Shown here in pieces: positions 33,590 to 42,758 of a DNA stretch of 64,000 nt. Origin of the DNA: Hyphomonas polymorpha PS728 (GTDB lineage: Bacteria; Pseudomonadota; Alphaproteobacteria; Caulobacterales; Hyphomonadaceae); contig NZ_ARYM01000007.1 in NCBI RefSeq assembly GCF_000685315.1, positions 121,995 through 185,994 of the forward strand, read 5' to 3'. The position numbers and the translations under genes are program-made. The notes below the pieces were generated by a model. It saw nothing but the letters and a program-made list of their open reading frames with translations, ran no database searches and was not told where the DNA came from. The stretch's first letter is position 1, and each line of letters opens with the position of its first letter.

Positions 33590-35926
33590 ATGCAACCTAA
33601 GCACCGCATACTTTTCACAGCGTCCGCGCTCACCATTGCCATGGCCAGCTTCGCGCCAATCGTTCAGGCACAGGAAGACGCCGTCGAGGATGACAATCGC
33701 CGCCTCGGCACAATTACGGTTACGGCTCAACGTGTTGAGCAGAACATCCAGCAGGTTCCGATCTCCGTGACGGCCATCGGCGGGGACGCCCTTGCGGCGC
33801 GCCAGATCGACGGCTTTGACCAACTGCAGTATGTGGCGCCGGGCGTTACCTTCAACTCCGGCGTCAATGCGCGCCAGTCTGCGACCACGATTCGCGGCAT
33901 CGGCACCGGTCTTTTCAATATCGGCATTGAAGGCAGCGTTGCCATTGCCGTTGATGGCGTCATCATGGGCCGCGAAGGCGCCGGTATCTTCGACTTCGAA
34001 GATGTCGAGCGCGTGGAAGTGCTGCGCGGGCCGCAAGGCACGCTGTTCGGCAAGAACGCCTCGGCCGGCGTGATTTCGATCGTCACCAAGAAACCAACCG
34101 AAACCCTTACCGCAGAAATGAACCTCGGCTACGGCTCTTACGACGAGATCAATGCCTATGGCGCAATTTCAGGGCCGATCGCCGACGGTATAACGGCACG
34201 TATCTCAGCCTACTCCAATACCCGCGACGGCTACATCAAGAACGTGAACCCGAACTCCCCGCAGAAGCGCGTGAACGAGCGCAACGAGCAGGGCGTGCGC
34301 GCAAAGGTGAACTTCGCGCTTTCTGACGAGTCCGATCTGCTTCTGAGTGCAGACTATGTGACGCGCGATCAGGCGGCCGGCGCCCTGACATACCGGCAGG
34401 CATCCGCTGGCGGGCCGGGAACGGGTCTTCTTGGATATGGTGTTCCCGCCATCCGGAACCAGTCAGCAGCCCTGGGTATTGTTCCGAGCCCAGACAACCT
34501 GAACATCGGATCGGAAGTGCCCTTCTCTTCCAAGATGGACGCATGGGGCCTTGCCGCCGAATACAGCCGCAGCCTGGGCGAGTTCGAGTTCGTCTCGCTG
34601 ACATCATACCGCGAATGGGACAGCGTTGATAACAACGACTCCGATCTCACCCCGCTTCCCATTCTGGAAATCAATTCCGGAGACCTTGGCCAGAGCCAGT
34701 TCAGCCAGGAATTCCGCATCGTTTCCCCCCGCGACCGTGCCTTCACCTACACGCTGGGTGCCTATTACTTCACGCAGGACATCGACCAGAACAACATTCA
34801 GGCAGGCACCGCTGGTCTCAACCTGCTGGGGGCGCTGCCGGCCGGTGCGCGCGTTGGAACGCGGCTCGAATCGGAATTCAGCGAAACCAACTATGCCCTG
34901 TTCGGACAGGGCGAGTATGCTGTGACGGAAAAACTGTCGCTGATTGGCGGCCTGCGGATCCTCAATTCGGAAGTGGAAGGCAGTCAGGAAAAGTTCATCG
35001 CAAATGGCGCCGTGGCGCCTTTCGCTGGCCAGGCTGTTTCCAATGGCGTGCAGAGCGCCGGGGATGATGATACTGCCGTCGTCTGGCGCCTTGGCGCGCA
35101 ATACTTCGTGGATGACAATACCAACCTCTTCACAACAGTGACGCGCGGCTACAAATCCGCCGGCGTGGTCCAGGGGCTTACGATCAACCCGGTCAGCGGC
35201 AACACATTGCCGACGGTTGAAGCAGAAATCCCGACACAGTTTGAAGCGGGGATCCGCCGGTCCTCACCGGGTGGCCGCCTCATCACCAATCTCACGGGAT
35301 TCTATGGCCAGATCGAAGACTTCCAGGCCCAGACGCTGGTGCCAGGCCCCTCTGGTACTTCGGTCTTCGCCGTGTCGAACGCCGGCAAGGCCGAAACCTA
35401 TGGCTTCGAGAGCGAGATCACCGCGCTGCCAACCGATAACCTCACCCTGTCGGCGGCCATCGCGTACACAAAAGCGACCTTCGACGAATTCACCGGCGCG
35501 CCCTGCTATCAGCTGCAGACAGCCGCGCAGGGATGTACCGGAACTCCGGCTTCGCAGGATCTCTCGGGCAAGCGTTTGCCGAACTCCCCGGAATGGGTGA
35601 TCAACGCGCTGGCCCGTTATGACTTCGACCTGACCGCGCAGAACACGGCATTCGTGCAACTCGGCGCCCAGTATCGCAGCGACACGATGTCTGGCCTTGC
35701 CAATGATCCGAACACGATCATTGACGCCTATACGTTGCTGGATATGCAGATTGGCGTGAACTTCTGGGACGATCGGGCCACCTTCACCGTGTTCGGGCGC
35801 AACCTGACAGATGAGAACTTTGCCGAAGCCATCGTCGGCATGCCGTTCGATACCGGCGGCTACGCACAGTTCGTGACACTGGAAGCCCAGCGCACCTGGG
35901 GCGCAAAGCTCACCTTGCGCTACTGA
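33590..35926 (+). CDS. TonB-dependent receptor (sphingomonad/Caulobacter type)
   Basis: The 778-residue protein has a signal peptide ending in IVQAQ, a TonB box region (LGTITVTAQRVEQNIQQVPISVTAI), a plug (TTIRGIGTGLFNIG, VAIAVDGVIMGREGAG, VERVEVLRGPQGTLFGKNAS, GVISIVTKKP) and a barrel ending in WGAKLTLRY. ITVTAQ-R plugs of this sort are typical of receptors for aromatic, steroid-like or oligosaccharide ligands in alphaproteobacteria. GGGAGG precedes the ATG. It follows the TetR gene and leads a transcript with a sulfatase gene. There is no STN domain, so regulation is through the operator upstream. Confidence 0.94.
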   Translation: MQPKHRILFTASALTIAMASFAPIVQAQEDAVEDDNRRLGTITVTAQRVEQNIQQVPISVTAIGGDALAARQIDGFDQLQYVAPGVTFNSGVNARQSATTIRGIGTGLFNIGIEGSVAIAVDGVIMGREGAGIFDFEDVERVEVLRGPQGTLFGKNASAGVISIVTKKPTETLTAEMNLGYGSYDEINAYGAISGPIADGITARISAYSNTRDGYIKNVNPNSPQKRVNERNEQGVRAKVNFALSDESDLLLSADYVTRDQAAGALTYRQASAGGPGTGLLGYGVPAIRNQSAALGIVPSPDNLNIGSEVPFSSKMDAWGLAAEYSRSLGEFEFVSLTSYREWDSVDNNDSDLTPLPILEINSGDLGQSQFSQEFRIVSPRDRAFTYTLGAYYFTQDIDQNNIQAGTAGLNLLGALPAGARVGTRLESEFSETNYALFGQGEYAVTEKLSLIGGLRILNSEVEGSQEKFIANGAVAPFAGQAVSNGVQSAGDDDTAVVWRLGAQYFVDDNTNLFTTVTRGYKSAGVVQGLTINPVSGNTLPTVEAEIPTQFEAGIRRSSPGGRLITNLTGFYGQIEDFQAQTLVPGPSGTSVFAVSNAGKAETYGFESEITALPTDNLTLSAAIAYTKATFDEFTGAPCYQLQTAAQGCTGTPASQDLSGKRLPNSPEWVINALARYDFDLTAQNTAFVQLGAQYRSDTMSGLANDPNTIIDAYTLLDMQIGVNFWDDRATFTVFGRNLTDENFAEAIVGMPFDTGGYAQFVTLEAQRTWGAKLTLRY

Positions 35927-35943
35927 CACCTCCCTCGACTGTA

Positions 35944-35972
35944 AGGCTGGGCGGCTATCAGTTGCCCAGCCT
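35944..35972 (+). terminator. Intercistronic stem-loop between receptor and sulfatase
   Basis: A nine-bp perfect stem (AGGCTGGGC with GCCCAGCCT) around an 11-base loop starts 17 bases after the receptor stop. There is no T-tract and the sulfatase ATG is 30 bases further. Position and strength resemble the stem-loop after the other receptor at 25534, pointing to a common way of setting the receptor-to-enzyme ratio. Confidence 0.55.
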
Positions 35973-36002
35973 CCCCCATTCAGCAACGGGAAGGACCCCG
36001 TC

Positions 36003-37382
36003 ATGCCTTTCAGATTTGTCCGCTGGACTGCGGTATTCCTGCTCGCCGCCGCCTGCGCAGCATCGCCCACCACCAGTATCGCGGCTTCGGAAACCTCGCA
36101 CGCGAACGCTCAGCCTCCCAACATCATCATTATCCTGACGGATGATCTCGGATGGGGTGATATCAGCCTCAATGGTTCCCGGCTGATCAAGACCCCCAAT
36201 ATCGACAGGATCGGTCAGGAAGGCATTCAGCTTACGGACTTCTATGCCGGATCAAACGTCTGTTCTCCCTCCCGGGCAGCGCTGCTGACGGGCCGGTATC
36301 CCATCCGCTCGGGGATGCAGCATGTGATCTTTCCCCATTCTCAGGACGGGCTTCCCACCGACGAGATCACGATTTCCGAAATGCTGCGCGATGCGGGCTA
36401 CAGGACCGGCATGATCGGCAAATGGCACCTCGGCCATACCGATGAATTCTGGCCCACCAATCACGGATTCGATTGGTTTTATGGGGTGGCGTATTCAAAC
36501 GACATGGCTCCCTTTGACCTTTATGAAGGCAAGCAAATCATCCAGAGCCCGGCCGATCAGAGCCAGCTTAGCTTGAGCTATGCAAAGGCAGCGAAAGCCT
36601 TCATCAATGAAGCAGATGGCCAACCTTTCTTCCTTTATTACGCCGAAACTTTCCCCCACATCCCGCTCTTTGTTTCCGACGACCGGAGCGGGAAATCAGA
36701 AGCCGGCCTTTATGGCGACGTGGTGGAAACCCTCGATGCCGGAATCGGAATTCTTCTTGATGCACTGGACGAAGCGGGCGTGGCGGACAACACCCTGATC
36801 GTGTTCACAAGCGACAACGGCCCCTGGTTTGAGGGCAGCGCCGGAGATTTCAGGGGCCGCAAGGGAGAAACGCATGAAGGCGGTTTCCGCGTGCCCTTCC
36901 TGGCGCGTTGGCCCGGCCGCATTCCGGCGGGCACTGTCAGCCATGAAATGGCGATGAACATTGACCTTCTCCCCACGGCAGCAGCCATTTCCGGCGCTCA
37001 TCTGCCCGATGACCGCGTGATCGACGGCAAGAACCTGACAGGTCTACTGACCTCCGGCGCGCCCACACCGCACGATCTTCTCTTCTTCTTTGATGGCAAT
37101 GATATTGTTGCTGCACGCGACAAGCGGTTCCGGCTGGTGCTCAATACATTCTACCGTACAATGAGCGTTCCGTTTGAATATTTCGGCTCTGCCCTCCTGT
37201 TTGATCTGGAGAAAGACCCGCAGGAATCCTTCAGTTTCATGCGGGAGTATCCAGAAGATGCCGACCGGCTGAAAGCGGCGGTGCAAACCCTGCGCAAGGA
37301 AGTCGCCGGAAACGTGAAAGAGGCAACCAGCCACCTTCCACCAACTGACGGCACGCCCATCGGTCCCCAACTGAACGACTAA
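36003..37382 (+). CDS. Exported sulfatase, Cys-type
   Basis: The 459-residue enzyme carries an N-terminal signal (AVFLLAAACAAS) and the sulfatase signature C-S-P-S-R with Cys87, the residue converted to formylglycine, in NVCSPSRAALLTGRYP. Metal ligands appear in ILTDDLGWGD and FTSDNGPW, and the second signature is MIGKWHLGH. It removes sulfate esters in the periplasm or at the surface. No formylglycine-generating enzyme gene is in the window. The gene follows the TonB receptor and probably prepares a sulfated ligand for uptake. The LAAAC could act as a weak lipobox. Confidence 0.93.
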   Translation: MPFRFVRWTAVFLLAAACAASPTTSIAASETSHANAQPPNIIIILTDDLGWGDISLNGSRLIKTPNIDRIGQEGIQLTDFYAGSNVCSPSRAALLTGRYPIRSGMQHVIFPHSQDGLPTDEITISEMLRDAGYRTGMIGKWHLGHTDEFWPTNHGFDWFYGVAYSNDMAPFDLYEGKQIIQSPADQSQLSLSYAKAAKAFINEADGQPFFLYYAETFPHIPLFVSDDRSGKSEAGLYGDVVETLDAGIGILLDALDEAGVADNTLIVFTSDNGPWFEGSAGDFRGRKGETHEGGFRVPFLARWPGRIPAGTVSHEMAMNIDLLPTAAAISGAHLPDDRVIDGKNLTGLLTSGAPTPHDLLFFFDGNDIVAARDKRFRLVLNTFYRTMSVPFEYFGSALLFDLEKDPQESFSFMREYPEDADRLKAAVQTLRKEVAGNVKEATSHLPPTDGTPIGPQLND

Positions 37383-37388
37383 AAAATA

Positions 37389-37412
37389 CCCCGGCCCGGA
37401 GACGGGCCGGGG
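37389..37412. terminator. Strong GC stem-loop after sulfatase
   Basis: A ten-bp perfect stem (CCCCGGCCCG with CGGGCCGGGG) closes a GAGA loop six bases after the sulfatase stop. On the plus strand the run of A lies before the stem, so a T-tract exists only for leftward transcription (TATTTTTT after the hairpin). It may end transcription in both directions. Confidence 0.75.
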
Positions 37413-38027
37413 CGACGTGAACTTGACACGGCTTGCGGGGGGCGACACCCAATCGGCGTTGCCGTCACCCCTCCTGTACGAGCAGCTTTGGCGCCGCTGC
37501 GGCCATATCGTCCGGGTGTCCCCGATTTCCAATTTTCCCATCAGGCGGGGCCGGCCAGCGCTAATCAGGTCCAGGAAACTGGACCCTGGGAATTCACGAA
37601 GCGGCTGCGCTCGTCCCCCCACCTGCAAATTCCATCCGAACCGCGCTAGGGAGCTCAGAGGACAGCAAGTCTGTTGCCCCCCAATTTTGGATAATCAGGC
37701 AAGTTTTTGAGAGAATTGTGCATGGCACAGATTGCCTGAACTCTTCACATTGGCCTGGGAATAAACGCGGGCGGAGCGCAAACTGTGAAGATAGCCAACC
37801 CATCGGACCCGCTGCGCATCCCGATGATCGCTTCACGTCCTACTCGTTATCCGGGCACTCTCTCTTCCCATGAACCTGCACAGCAGAGCGCTTTCCCGGA
37901 GAGGAATGCGGAGCTGGATTCTGGACTCATTTCTGGCGCGTGGGCCGAATTGGCCGTGCATCCCAAAGTTAATTAAATTACTGTGACGCAATTGGCCATC
38001 AGTCATGGCTGAAGACGGAGACCCAAA
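37413..38027. other. Long intergenic region before the molybdenum/sulfur operon
   Basis: About 615 bases carry no convincing gene on either strand. The right end must hold the promoter of the sixteen-gene cluster: an AT-rich stretch at 37968-37981 (GTTAATTAAATTAC) is the best candidate. AATTGGCC occurs twice at 37948-37955 and 37990-37997, 42 bases apart (about four helical turns) and flanking that stretch, which could be a regulator site. A small RNA is possible but nothing direct supports it. Confidence 0.5.
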
Positions 38028-38483
38028 ATGGCGCAACTCAAAGTGAATGGTAAGGCGATTACGGTCGAGGCCGACGAGGCGACGCCTCTGCTCTGGGTTC
38101 TCAGAGAACAGCTCGGGCTGACGGGGACAAAATATGGGTGCGGGATTGCGCAATGCGGTGCCTGCACAATTCACATTGATGGCGCGCCGGTACGCGCCTG
38201 CGTTTATCCGATCGGCGCACTTTCCGGAGAAGAAGAGATAACAACCATCGAGGGCCTCTCTCCGGATGGCAGCCACCCCGTGCAGCAGGCCTGGGTCGAG
38301 CTGGATGTTCCGCAATGCGGCTACTGCCAGCCCGGCATGATCATGGCCGTGGCCGGCCTGCTGAACAGCAATCCCAATCCGACCGATGAAGACATCGACC
38401 TGGAGATCACGAATATTTGCCGGTGCGGAACGTTCTCCCGCGTGCGCAAGGGCGTGCATCTGGCCAAGACCAAGAAAGCCTGA
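38028..38483 (+). CDS. iorA: Molybdenum hydroxylase [2Fe-2S] subunit, IorA-like
   Basis: A 151-residue iron-sulfur subunit of the xanthine oxidase family. The plant-ferredoxin cluster motif [16 protein letters not shown] and a later Cys bind the first 2Fe-2S centre; [10 protein letters not shown] and [10 protein letters not shown] bind the second. GMI and CRCGT are typical of IorA (isoquinoline 1-oxidoreductase alpha). It passes electrons from the molybdenum site. There is no signal peptide; such subunits are co-exported with the Tat-bearing large subunit. It is the first gene of the long operon, after which the large subunit starts 14 bases later. The physiological substrate is not shown. 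Confidence 0.92.
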   Translation: MAQLKVNGKAITVEADEATPLLWVLREQLGLTGTKYGCGIAQCGACTIHIDGAPVRACVYPIGALSGEEEITTIEGLSPDGSHPVQQAWVELDVPQCGYCQPGMIMAVAGLLNSNPNPTDEDIDLEITNICRCGTFSRVRKGVHLAKTKKA

Positions 38484-38497
38484 GGGGAGCGACGACC

Positions 38498-40681
38498 ATG
38501 ACTGAAGGTATCAACCTTTCCCGCCGCGGCTTCATCATTGCAACCGGCGCAACCGGCCTCACGCTTGGCGTTCTTGCCGCCTGCGCGCCTTCTGTCCGGC
38601 AGAGCGCCCAGGAAGGCCCGCCTCCGCCGGAGGTCAACGCCTGGGTCCACATCGGCACCGACGATATCGTGACCATCCGGATCGCCCGTTCCGAGATGGG
38701 CCAGGGCACGCTAACCGGCCTCGCTCAGCTCGTTGCCGAGGAGCTTGAATGCGACTGGACGAAAGTCAGAACCGAATACCCAACACCGGGGCAGAACCTT
38801 GCGCGGGACCGTGTGTGGGGCGACTTCCTGACAGGTGGCAGCCGGGGTATCCGGGCAAGCCATGACTATGTCCGCGAAGGCGGCGCTGCGGCCCGTATCA
38901 TGCTGGTCCAGGCGGCTGCCAGCCGCTGGGGCGTCCCCCCGGAAGAATGTACCGTGGCCAACAGCGTGATTACGCATACGCCGTCAGGCAAGACACTGCG
39001 CTATGGCGAGGTGGCCGCAGACGCCGCCGCGCTCACCCCTCCGGAATCGGTCACCCTCAAAGATCCCTCCGAGTGGAAAATCATCGGCAAGGCCGTCCAA
39101 CGCCTGGACACGGTCGGCAAGGTCACCGGCGAGCAGCTTTACGCGACAGACCTGAAGTTCGATGGCATGCTGAACGCAGCGATCAAGGCGGCGCCAAAGC
39201 GTGGCGGGACCGTAGCTTCCTTCGATGCTTCGGCAGTGTCCGGCATGCCGGGCGTGAAGAAGGTCGTGCAGGTCGATGAGACCGCTGTGGCCGTGGTGGC
39301 TGACAGCTGGTGGCAGGCGAAAACCGCTCTGGATGCCCTGCAGATTGAATGGACCCCTGGTGAGGGATCTGACTATTCCAGCGCCGCCTTTGAGGCTGAG
39401 CTGGATGCCGGCCTGACGGCGCCCGATGCGTTTGTCGGCAATCAGACCGGCGATGTGGACGCCGCCTTCCGGCGGGCCGCAAAGGTCGTGGAAGCGCGCT
39501 ACAACGCGCCTCACCAGAACCATGCCTGCATGGAACCGATGAACGCCACGGCGGTGTGGACCCCGGAGAAATGCGAAGTCTGGTGCCCGACTCAAAACGG
39601 TGAAGCAGCGCTTGCGGCAGCATCTGAAGCCGCCGAACTCCCCATCGAACAGTGCGAAGTCTACAAGCAGCTTCTGGGCGGCGGGTTCGGTCGCAAGGGC
39701 GCGACGGATTATGTGTCTCAGGCCGTGAAAATCGCCAAACAGATGCCGGGCACACACATCAAGCTGCTCTGGTCGCGCGAAGAAGATATGGAACAGGGTT
39801 TCTACCACCCGATTTCCAAAGGCCGGTGCCAGGGGGCGCTGGACGCTGATGGCAACCTGATCGGGCTGAAGATCCGGATCTCGGGTCAGTCGATCCTCGC
39901 TGGCATCATGCCCCAGGCCCTGGTCAACGGAATGGATTTCGCGACCTTCCAGGGCCTCCTGCCCTCAGGCTCCGATCCGCGTGTCGAAGACCAGACGCTG
40001 AAATACACCTTCCCTGCCCTGCGCGTCGACCACGCCATGCGCAATCCTCCCGTGCGCCCCGGCTTCTGGCGCGGTGTGAATGCTAACCAGAATGCGATTT
40101 ACCTGGAATGCTTCATGGATGAGTTGGCCTATGCGGCTGGGCGCGATCCGCTGGAATTCCGTCTGGCCCACCTCCAGAACAGCCCGCAGATGGCAGCTGT
40201 GTTGCAGGCGGTCGCGGATAAGTCCGGCTGGGGCTCCAATGACGGGATGCATCGCGGCCTCTGCTGTTACTATTCTTTCGGCAGCTATACTGCCGCCTGC
40301 GCGGAAGTTACCGTTTCAGATGCCGGAGAGCTCAAGATACATCGCATCGTCGCCGCGACAGATCCGGGTTATGGCGTCAACCCGCAGCAGATCGACGCTC
40401 AGGTGGCAGGATCCTTCGTGTACGGCCTGTCTGCAATGATCCACCAGGAAGTGACCTTCGTGGACGGTGAAGCGCAACAGAAGAACTTCGACACTTACGA
40501 TTCAATGCGGATTGCCGAGATGCCGGAAGTCGAGACGCTCCTTATGCCGTCGGGCGGGTTCTGGGGCGGGGTCGGCGAGCCGACGATTGCCGTGGCGCCG
40601 CCTGCCGTGCTCAACGCCATCTTCGCTGCGACGGGCAAACGGATTCGCAAGCTTCCACTCAAGGATCAGGCCCTGCGTTGA
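38498..40681 (+). CDS. iorB: Molybdenum hydroxylase large subunit, IorB-like, Tat-exported
   Basis: The product of about 727 residues starts with a Tat signal (LSRRGFIIATGATGLTLGV) and a following Cys, so the enzyme is periplasmic. Molybdopterin-binding stretches include GQGTLTGLAQLVAEEL, GGSRGIRASHDYVREGG, QLLGGGFGRKGATDY, RPGFWRGVNANQNA and the C-terminal GGFWGGVGEPTIAVAPPAVLNAI with the catalytic-type GxGE. Members hydroxylate N-heterocycles or aldehydes with water as oxygen donor. I start at ATG 38498 behind GAGGGGAG. No FAD subunit is encoded, so electrons likely go to a cytochrome c; one is encoded immediately downstream. Confidence 0.93.
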   Translation: MTEGINLSRRGFIIATGATGLTLGVLAACAPSVRQSAQEGPPPPEVNAWVHIGTDDIVTIRIARSEMGQGTLTGLAQLVAEELECDWTKVRTEYPTPGQNLARDRVWGDFLTGGSRGIRASHDYVREGGAAARIMLVQAAASRWGVPPEECTVANSVITHTPSGKTLRYGEVAADAAALTPPESVTLKDPSEWKIIGKAVQRLDTVGKVTGEQLYATDLKFDGMLNAAIKAAPKRGGTVASFDASAVSGMPGVKKVVQVDETAVAVVADSWWQAKTALDALQIEWTPGEGSDYSSAAFEAELDAGLTAPDAFVGNQTGDVDAAFRRAAKVVEARYNAPHQNHACMEPMNATAVWTPEKCEVWCPTQNGEAALAAASEAAELPIEQCEVYKQLLGGGFGRKGATDYVSQAVKIAKQMPGTHIKLLWSREEDMEQGFYHPISKGRCQGALDADGNLIGLKIRISGQSILAGIMPQALVNGMDFATFQGLLPSGSDPRVEDQTLKYTFPALRVDHAMRNPPVRPGFWRGVNANQNAIYLECFMDELAYAAGRDPLEFRLAHLQNSPQMAAVLQAVADKSGWGSNDGMHRGLCCYYSFGSYTAACAEVTVSDAGELKIHRIVAATDPGYGVNPQQIDAQVAGSFVYGLSAMIHQEVTFVDGEAQQKNFDTYDSMRIAEMPEVETLLMPSGGFWGGVGEPTIAVAPPAVLNAIFAATGKRIRKLPLKDQALR

Positions 40682-40683
40682 TC

Positions 40684-41025
40684 ATGGGCCGGGCGCGACC
40701 TGCCGCCTTGGTGATCGGCTTGCTGCTGCACGGGATAACAGCGTGCGGCAGCGCCCCCGCGCCGCCGGCAGACATACCTGAAAGCGCGCGCGCAGAGTTT
40801 CCTTTGGGGGCCGCGCTCGCAATGAGCTGCTCGGGATGCCACAACCCGGCCGGCGGGACGATATCCAGCCTTGAAGGAAGGCCGGCAGAAAATATCCGCA
40901 ATGCTCTTCTGTATTATTATCAGGATACGGAAGGTACAACCGTCATGCACCGGATGATCCGGGGATACAGCGAAGCCGATATCGACGCCATCAGCGCCTA
41001 TCTTGGCGAGGAGGCAGAGCCATGA
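40684..41025 (+). CDS. fccA: Monoheme c-type cytochrome, FccA-like
   Basis: A small protein (about 113 residues) with a signal peptide followed by one heme site, C49-S-G-C-H53, and a C-terminal VMHRMIRGYSEADIDAISAYL that is characteristic of the cytochrome subunit of flavocytochrome c sulfide dehydrogenase. It overlaps the flavoprotein gene by four bases, which supports a FccA/FccB pair. It could also accept electrons from IorAB just upstream. The start could be TTG 40678; ATG 40684 is preferred. Confidence 0.85.
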   Translation: MGRARPAALVIGLLLHGITACGSAPAPPADIPESARAEFPLGAALAMSCSGCHNPAGGTISSLEGRPAENIRNALLYYYQDTEGTTVMHRMIRGYSEADIDAISAYLGEEAEP

Positions 41026-42299
41026 CCCGCTCCGGCCCCGCCCGCCGCGCGGTGCTGGCCGGCCTCGGCGCGGCAACGCTCGCAGCCGCGCTCCCGGGCG
41101 CAGCAAGCGCTCGGACCCGCGCACGGATTGTTATCCTGGGCGGCGGGTTTGGCGGCGCAACGGCAGCCCGCTTCATCAAGACCTTCCTCCCCGAAGCTTC
41201 GGTCACGTTGATCGAAGCCAATTCCGCTTACATCGCCTGCCCGTTCAGCAATCTGGTGGTCGGAGGTGAGCGGGACATTGCGGAGCAGACGTTCGGTTAT
41301 GATCAGACCGCTGCGGCAGGAATAACGGTCGTTCACGACACCGCCATTGCTGTTGACGCTACGCGCCATACGGTAACCGGCCAGTCCGGCGCCATTTGGG
41401 GCTATGACAGGCTGATCATGTCGCCGGGCATCGATTTCAGATGGGACGCTATTGAGGGCTATGGGGAGGAGGCCGCCACAGTCTTTCCCCATGCCTGGAA
41501 AGCGGGACAGCAAACCCTGCTTTTGCGCCGGCAACTCGAAGCCATGCAGGACGGCGGAACGGTTGTCATGTCTGTGCCGCCAGCACCGTTCCGATGCCCA
41601 CCGGGCCCCTATGAGCGCGCGAGCCTGATTGCGCAGTATCTGAAGACCCATAAACCAAGATCGAAGCTGCTGATCCTCGATGCACAGGACCAATTTTCGA
41701 AACAGCCGCTGTTCGAAGAAGCCTGGGCCGAACTTTATCCCGGCATAGTCGAACGCCGGGGAGCGCAGGATTTTGGCCGGGTGATCTCTGTTGATCCCGC
41801 CGTGCGGAGCCTTGCAACAGAATTTGAGACCGTGACAGCGGATGTTGCCAATGTCATTCCACCCCAGAAAGCCGGGAGCATTGCACACAATGCGGGCGTA
41901 GCGGACGCGACCGGCTGGTGCCCGGTAGATCCGGTAACCTTTGCCTCCCTCCTGCAGCCGGACATTCATGTCATCGGCGACGCCATCATCGCAGCGCCGA
42001 TGCCCAAATCTGCCTTTGCGGCCAATCTTCAGGCAAAGCTCTGTGCCCTGCAGGTTTCGCGCCTTCTGGCGGGCCTTCCCCCGCAACCTGTCCCGCTGAC
42101 AAACACCTGCTACTCCTTCACGTCCAGCAATACGGCCATCTCGATTACTGGGGTCTACAGCGCAGGCGAGAGCGGCTTCCGCTCAATTGAAGGCTCAGGG
42201 GGCCTCAGCCCCATGAACGCCGACAGCTATGTGCGTGAGAATGAGGCAATGCAGGCAAAGACCTGGTTTGACACCATTACACGGCAGGCATTCGGATGA
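41022..42299 (+). CDS. fccB: Flavocytochrome c sulfide dehydrogenase flavoprotein, FccB-like
   Basis: The 425-residue FAD protein has a Tat-like signal (ARRAVLAGLGAATLAAALPG), the dinucleotide motif VILGGGFGGATAARF near residue 37, ANSAYIACPFSNLVVGG with the redox-active Cys, GYDRLIMSPGIDFRW, and a C-terminal VIGDAIIAAPMPKSAFAAN with an FccB-type tail that carries a second Cys (TNTCYSFTSS). FccB oxidises sulfide, or a related low-molecular thiol or polysulfide, in the periplasm and gives electrons to FccA. It overlaps both neighbours (FccA-like and soxX) by four bases. Confidence 0.92.
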   Translation: MTRSGPARRAVLAGLGAATLAAALPGAASARTRARIVILGGGFGGATAARFIKTFLPEASVTLIEANSAYIACPFSNLVVGGERDIAEQTFGYDQTAAAGITVVHDTAIAVDATRHTVTGQSGAIWGYDRLIMSPGIDFRWDAIEGYGEEAATVFPHAWKAGQQTLLLRRQLEAMQDGGTVVMSVPPAPFRCPPGPYERASLIAQYLKTHKPRSKLLILDAQDQFSKQPLFEEAWAELYPGIVERRGAQDFGRVISVDPAVRSLATEFETVTADVANVIPPQKAGSIAHNAGVADATGWCPVDPVTFASLLQPDIHVIGDAIIAAPMPKSAFAANLQAKLCALQVSRLLAGLPPQPVPLTNTCYSFTSSNTAISITGVYSAGESGFRSIEGSGGLSPMNADSYVRENEAMQAKTWFDTITRQAFG

Positions 42300-42751
42300 G
42301 ACGGCAGAGCGCGCTGGCTGCAGCGGTCACGATATTCTGCAGCGGCTGCGGGCAAGCCGATGGCGCTGCCCTCGCCGCCCGGGTGGAGATCCGGGGCGAC
42401 GCCATTCCCACCTCTTTGACCGGCGAGGCGGGCCGCGTGGCAGACGGCCAAGCAGAATTCGTTTCCCGCGAGGGCGGCCATTGCGTTCTTTGCCACCGCA
42501 TAGAGGGACTGCAAGCTGAGTTTCAGGGGAATGTCGGGCCGGATCTGACCGGCGTTGGCGCCCGGCTCACCGAGGGCCAGATCCGTCTCCGGATAGTTGA
42601 CGCCCAGCGGATTTGGCCAGACACTGTCATGCCGTCCTACTACCGCACCGGTGGTTTGCGGCAGGTGGGGCGGGAATATGAAGGCCAACCAGCCCTCACC
42701 GCCAGGCAGATTGAAGACCTGGTCGCCTATTTGAGCTCACAGGGAAACTGA
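42296..42751 (+). CDS. soxX: Sulfur-oxidation cytochrome SoxX
   Basis: A 151-residue monoheme cytochrome with a signal sequence (possible lipobox FCSGC). The heme site is C63-V-L-C-H67; typical SoxX segments are GNVGPDLTGVGARLTEGQIRLRIVD and the distal Met in DTVMPSYY. SoxX pairs with SoxA to attach sulfur compounds oxidatively to the SoxY arm. It overlaps the flavoprotein gene by four bases and is followed by soxY, soxZ and soxA. Confidence 0.93.
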   Translation: MRRQSALAAAVTIFCSGCGQADGAALAARVEIRGDAIPTSLTGEAGRVADGQAEFVSREGGHCVLCHRIEGLQAEFQGNVGPDLTGVGARLTEGQIRLRIVDAQRIWPDTVMPSYYRTGGLRQVGREYEGQPALTARQIEDLVAYLSSQGN

Positions 42752-42758
42752 CTGCGCC

